From: Deltaproteobacteria bacterium
GTDB lineage: Bacteria; Desulfobacterota; Desulfobaccia; Desulfobaccales; Desulfobaccaceae
DNA: 26,076 bases
Direction: 5' to 3'
NCBI GenBank assembly: GCA_016874895.1
Contig: VGSX01000013.1
Coordinates: forward strand, 1-26,076
Part shown: piece after piece, positions 23,785 to 26,076 of the stretch
Position numbering within the stretch: the stretch's first letter is position 1
Layout of the letters: each line of letters opens with the position of its first letter
Made by a program: the position numbers and the translations under genes
Notes under the pieces: model-generated
What the model was told of the DNA's origin: nothing
Databases searched by the model: none
The model's input: only the letters and a program-made list of their open reading frames with translations

Positions 23785-24339
23785 TTACAAAGGTCGTATC
23801 CGGTAGCGGTCCAGCACCTGCTTGACCGATTGCAAAAACTCTCCGGAGGCCATCTTCTGGATGGAGCCGTCCGGGAAGCTCACCGACTCCAGGCCGATGT
23901 CCTTGCGCCGCCGGAAGTCGTAGGCCACCTGGGTGCGCACCGCCATTTCCAGGTCCTCCGGCACCGCCTCCGGCGCGTAGCCGCCGGTATAAACCACCTT
24001 CAAGGCCCTGGAACCGTAGGGCCAGAACCCGAAGCGGTAGGCCACCATGCCGGCCCCGAACACCTGGTAGTGGTCGGCGGGGATAAGGGTCCCGTCGTCC
24101 CACTCCCAGGCGTCGGAGCCGTGAATGGAAGCAATCTCCATCACCGGCAGACCCTTGAGATAAAGATACCGGCCCCCGCCGTCGTGGTACTCCACCCGCT
24201 CTTTCCGCTCGAAGTCCCGGTTGCAGTAAGCCGCGGCCCGGGCGGATACGGCTGCGATCAGCTCCTCCACCAGGCCGTCCCACTGGGTCTCCTGGGTTTC
24301 CAGCAAAGCCTTGACCTGGGCCAGGCTGGTCAGGTTCAT
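23785..24339 (-). CDS. Head-tail connector (gp6/adaptor-like)
   Basis: The 184-aa protein begins MNLTSLAQVKALL, the helical opening typical of gp6-like connectors, with LVEELIAAVSARAAAYCNRDFERKERVEYHDGGG (about 23-56), the recurrent ring-protein segment, then a beta strand region (RYLYLKGLPVMEIASIH, YRFGFWPYGSRALKVVYTGGYAPEAVPEDLEMAV). The sequence VVYTGGYAPEAVPEDLE is a strong hallmark of this family. It forms a ring under the portal. It lies 7 bases after the preceding small gene. Confidence 0.85.
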   Translation of the reverse strand: MNLTSLAQVKALLETQETQWDGLVEELIAAVSARAAAYCNRDFERKERVEYHDGGGRYLYLKGLPVMEIASIHGSDAWEWDDGTLIPADHYQVFGAGMVAYRFGFWPYGSRALKVVYTGGYAPEAVPEDLEMAVRTQVAYDFRRRKDIGLESVSFPDGSIQKMASGEFLQSVKQVLDRYRIRPL

Positions 24340-24346
24340 GACACAC

Positions 24347-24607
24347 TCACTTGGCCTGGGCTTCGTCCTTTTTCACGGCCCGGTCCTTGGGAGGCTCCGG
24401 GACTTCCCTGGCCTCCGGGGAAGGCGCAGGATCAGGGCCATTGGCCTTGTTCGGCTGCTCCCCGTTGACCGGCTCGATCTTCCAGCCCTGGCTTTCCAGG
24501 ATTTCCTTTTCCAACTCGCCGTTCAGGTCCGCCTCTTCCCCGGCCTGGACGAAATTTTGGTGGGGCAGGTGCAGGCAGTACCCCGGCTTGACTCTGTATT
24601 TCGCCAT
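24347..24607 (-). CDS. Small hydrophilic head-region protein
   Basis: The 86-aa protein has AGGTGG just before its ATG. Residues 1-45 form a short conserved-looking module (KYRVKPGYCLHLPHQNFVQAGEEADL), a beta pattern common in small phage proteins beside the capsid gene. Residues 46-86 are a disordered Pro/Glu/Lys tail (NGPDPAPSPEAREVPEPP). No membrane segment. It may be a head decoration or connector-assisting protein. It starts 21 bases downstream of the tRNA-like element. Confidence 0.7.
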   Translation of the reverse strand: MAKYRVKPGYCLHLPHQNFVQAGEEADLNGELEKEILESQGWKIEPVNGEQPNKANGPDPAPSPEAREVPEPPKDRAVKKDEAQAK

Positions 24608-24628
24608 TATCCACCTCGCTTAGGCTGA

Positions 24629-24697
24629 TGGAGCGGGTAGGCGGAGTTGAACCACCGACAATCAGGTGGGCCCTGATGTCCCTACCCAGGTCCCCGC
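24629..24697 (-). tRNA. Compact tRNA-Gly-like element with reduced D arm
   Basis: On the minus strand a 69-base segment has tRNA architecture. The 5' acceptor GCGGGGA (24697-24691) pairs with TACCCGC (24639-24633), with one G-A mismatch, followed by discriminator T and encoded CCA (24631-24629). The T arm is canonical in form: GGTGG-TTCAACT-CCGCC with one wobble. The central hairpin GACATCAGG/CCTGATTGTC (one bulged T) has loop GCCCA, so glycine-type anticodons GCC or CCC are present, but U33 is missing. The D region is only 13 bases (CCTGGGTAGG form). G1-C72, C2-G71, U73 and C35/C36 match known glycine identity elements. It could be a charged non-standard tRNA, a processing signal, or a decayed gene. 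It lies between capsid and downstream head genes. Confidence 0.6.
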
Positions 24698-24706
24698 TTA
24701 TAAAAT

Positions 24707-24729
24707 GGGGAGGGGATATTCCCCTCCCC
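24707..24729 (-). terminator. Perfect GC-rich hairpin after the capsid gene
   Basis: GGGGAGGGGA and TCCCCTCCCC form a perfect 10-bp inverted repeat around a 3-base loop, starting 6 bases after the capsid stop. On the minus strand ATTTTAT follows. The T-tract is short, so partial termination is likely, giving more capsid than downstream transcript. It ends 9 bases before the tRNA-like element. Confidence 0.68.
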
Positions 24730-24735
24730 GCCCGG

Positions 24736-25950
24736 TTAGCTGTTCTTCACCCCGGTGCCCAGGCAGAAGCTCTCGGTGTGCCGCAGCCCCACGTCCACGT
24801 CGGTGATGATCCGAATCCAGGTCTGGTTCTTGGCGAAGGCGTCGCCCGCCTCCTTGGAGGGGAGGATCGAGATGCCGGCCCACTGCCCCACGATCAGCTC
24901 CTGCCAGTTGCCCAGATAAATCTCCGTCTCATTGGACCCAACCCCCAGGTTCACCGGAATCTGCGTGGTCATGGCGAAGGGGTAGCCGATGAAGGCCTGG
25001 AGTTGGGCCGCGTCCATGGGCCGGACGATGTATTCGCCCGCCGTGTCCCCGTTAAACTGGGCCACCTTGAGCTTGGACAGGGTCCGCTTGACGCAGGGGT
25101 GGAACACGAACCCCAGTTTGCCCCGGAGCGCATTGTCCACCGCCAGCTCGTACTCCATGTCGAAGAAGTAGTCAAAGTTGGGGGACGCGGTCCCGAAGGC
25201 CTTGGTGTTGATCCCCGGGGTATTGGCGATGCCGGTGGGCTGGCTGCCGGCGCCGCTGCCCCTGAGGGCCGCGAGATCAATGGCCAGGGACACCACTCGG
25301 GCGATGTCCGCCCGGACCATCTGCTCCGCCGAAGGGTTGGACATGCGGAGCAGCCGGTTGGAGAGCTTCACCAGGCATCCCACCGACTTGGGGGTGAGCT
25401 GCAGCTGCCCCAGGGTGGCGTCGCTGCCGGTCAGGGGCTCGTTTTCTCCCACCCAGTAAGCGGTGGCCCCGCCGGTCTGTTTGGGGATTTCCACCGGGCT
25501 GCCGGCCAGGTTGTCCAGCAGGGTCGCGCCCATCTGGAAGATCACCGCCTCGGCCCGGAGCATTTCGATGAGCTCCGGAATGGCCTGGGCCGGCACCAGG
25601 TACCCGCCCGAACTGTCCGGGGTGGTGGCCATGTCCCGGGTCTGCTTAAAGACTTCGGCCTCGAACTGAGCCTGGGACCAGTCGCCGGTGCCGATGGCGT
25701 AAATGGCCTTAAACAGCGAAAACTTCTCTTTTTCGTCTTCCAGGCCGGGGACGTTGGCCCACTTGCGCTCCCGGCTCCGCTTCTCCAGCTCCTCGAAGCG
25801 GGCCTGAAGGTCCGCATACTTGGCCGCCAGCTCCGGCAGGGCCTTGAAAACCTCCGAGATATGGATCACCTTGCCGTCCTCCCCGATGTAGGAGAGGGAC
25901 TTGTTGATGTCTTCCAGGAGTTCCTGGATGCGGGTCGTTTCAGGGGGCAT
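24736..25950 (-). CDS. Major capsid protein, HK97 fold
   Basis: The 404-aa protein starts at an ATG with AAAGGAGG about 9 bases upstream, one base after the stop of the preceding gene. Residues 1-65 are a charged helical scaffolding (delta) domain with coiled-coil character (ELAAKYADLQARFEELEKR). The mature chain probably begins near 105-112, before TTPDSSGGYLVPAQAIPEL, the usual N-arm/E-loop entry of HK97-type capsids. Later hallmarks are EIPKQTGGATAYWVGENEPLTGSD, the P-domain helix, ALRGSGAGSQPTGIAN and the C-terminal YLGNWQELIVGQWAGISIL. The upstream protease expected to remove the delta domain is presumably encoded just outside the window. Confidence 0.95.
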   Translation of the reverse strand: MPPETTRIQELLEDINKSLSYIGEDGKVIHISEVFKALPELAAKYADLQARFEELEKRSRERKWANVPGLEDEKEKFSLFKAIYAIGTGDWSQAQFEAEVFKQTRDMATTPDSSGGYLVPAQAIPELIEMLRAEAVIFQMGATLLDNLAGSPVEIPKQTGGATAYWVGENEPLTGSDATLGQLQLTPKSVGCLVKLSNRLLRMSNPSAEQMVRADIARVVSLAIDLAALRGSGAGSQPTGIANTPGINTKAFGTASPNFDYFFDMEYELAVDNALRGKLGFVFHPCVKRTLSKLKVAQFNGDTAGEYIVRPMDAAQLQAFIGYPFAMTTQIPVNLGVGSNETEIYLGNWQELIVGQWAGISILPSKEAGDAFAKNQTWIRIITDVDVGLRHTESFCLGTGVKNS

Positions 25951-25951
25951 G

Positions 25952-26076
25952 TCATTTACCTCCTTTCACCAACTGGTGAAGTTTCTGGGTTGAAGCAAGC
26001 AGTTCAATAAAATCCGGCTCACCCGCTGGTCTCCCACCATCGGGCCCTGGGCTGGGGTTCAACGCCAGGGAGTAAA
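25952..26076 (-). CDS. 3' end of an upstream head gene (protease or portal), partial
   Basis: The minus strand has an open frame entering from the window edge and ending TGA at 25954-25952, one base before the capsid ATG. The last residues read IELLASTQKLHQLVKGGK after a Pro/Gly-rich stretch (LNPSPGPDGGRP). The capsid ribosome site lies within its last codons. In HK97-like phages this place belongs to the prohead protease, sometimes to a fused protease or the portal. Only about 40 residues are visible, with no catalytic motif, so identity is inferred from order. Confidence 0.6.
   Translation of the reverse strand, partial: YSLALNPSPGPDGGRPAGEPDFIELLASTQKLHQLVKGGK

Noticed and set aside
24628..26010. 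460-aa plus-strand open frame opposite the capsid gene, beginning MERVGGVEPPT
   Set aside because: It mirrors the well-supported capsid gene and its first residues are the translation of the tRNA-like T arm, a common false start.
1..26076. CRISPR array
   Set aside because: No set of regularly spaced 20-40-base direct repeats was found; the only tandem repeat is the 7-bp array near 23753.

Overview
The window is most of one end of an integrated siphovirus-type (lambda/HK97-like) prophage in a GC-rich bacterium. Only about the first 150 bases look chromosomal. They hold a nested palindromic repeat and the last part of a tRNA-Gln-like gene, used as attachment site. The other prophage end (terminase, portal, replication genes, the rest of the tRNA) lies beyond base 26076. 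Host identity is not provable here; GC-rich genes and the intergenic palindrome style fit a Desulfobacterota/deltaproteobacterial host, which is only an inference.

Layout. 1-216: chromosome/prophage junction. 217-1455: tyrosine integrase (minus). 1500-5811: an AT-richer cargo segment unlike the phage genes around it, with a strong promoter, a 76-aa small protein, an 848-aa GHKL (MutL/Hsp90-fold) ATPase on the plus strand, and a convergent DNA methyltransferase. This is the best candidate for an undescribed defence or modification system. 5812-6114: no protein gene, but nested hairpins and a plus-strand terminator that may end a small RNA. 6115-7645: PIN-domain protein overlapping an Xre-ImmA/IrrE regulator-protease, with a perfect dyad operator upstream. 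7785-8872: lysis genes (holin, GH108 endolysin, membrane/coiled-coil protein). 8901-18466: a tightly overlapping tail-tip and fibre cluster. 18463-21126: tape measure protein. 21133-21872: tail assembly chaperones joined by a clear -1 programmed frameshift. 21884-24607: tail tube, tail completion, neck and connector genes. 24629-24697: a compact glycine-tRNA-like element. 24707-24729: terminator hairpin. 24736-25950: major capsid protein, preceded by the 3' end of an upstream head gene.

Working together, the minus-strand genes from 26076 down to 7785 form one virion-and-lysis transcription unit in the usual order head, neck, tail, fibres, lysis. Nearly every junction is an ATGA or TGATG overlap, which points to coupled translation. 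The Xre-ImmA/PIN pair and the ATPase/methyltransferase cassette have their own promoters and probably act in the lysogen. Two features stand out as sequence-level discoveries: the A_AAA_AAC slippery heptamer with a perfect 12-bp hairpin in the G/GT genes, and the tRNA-Gly mimic directly after the capsid terminator.
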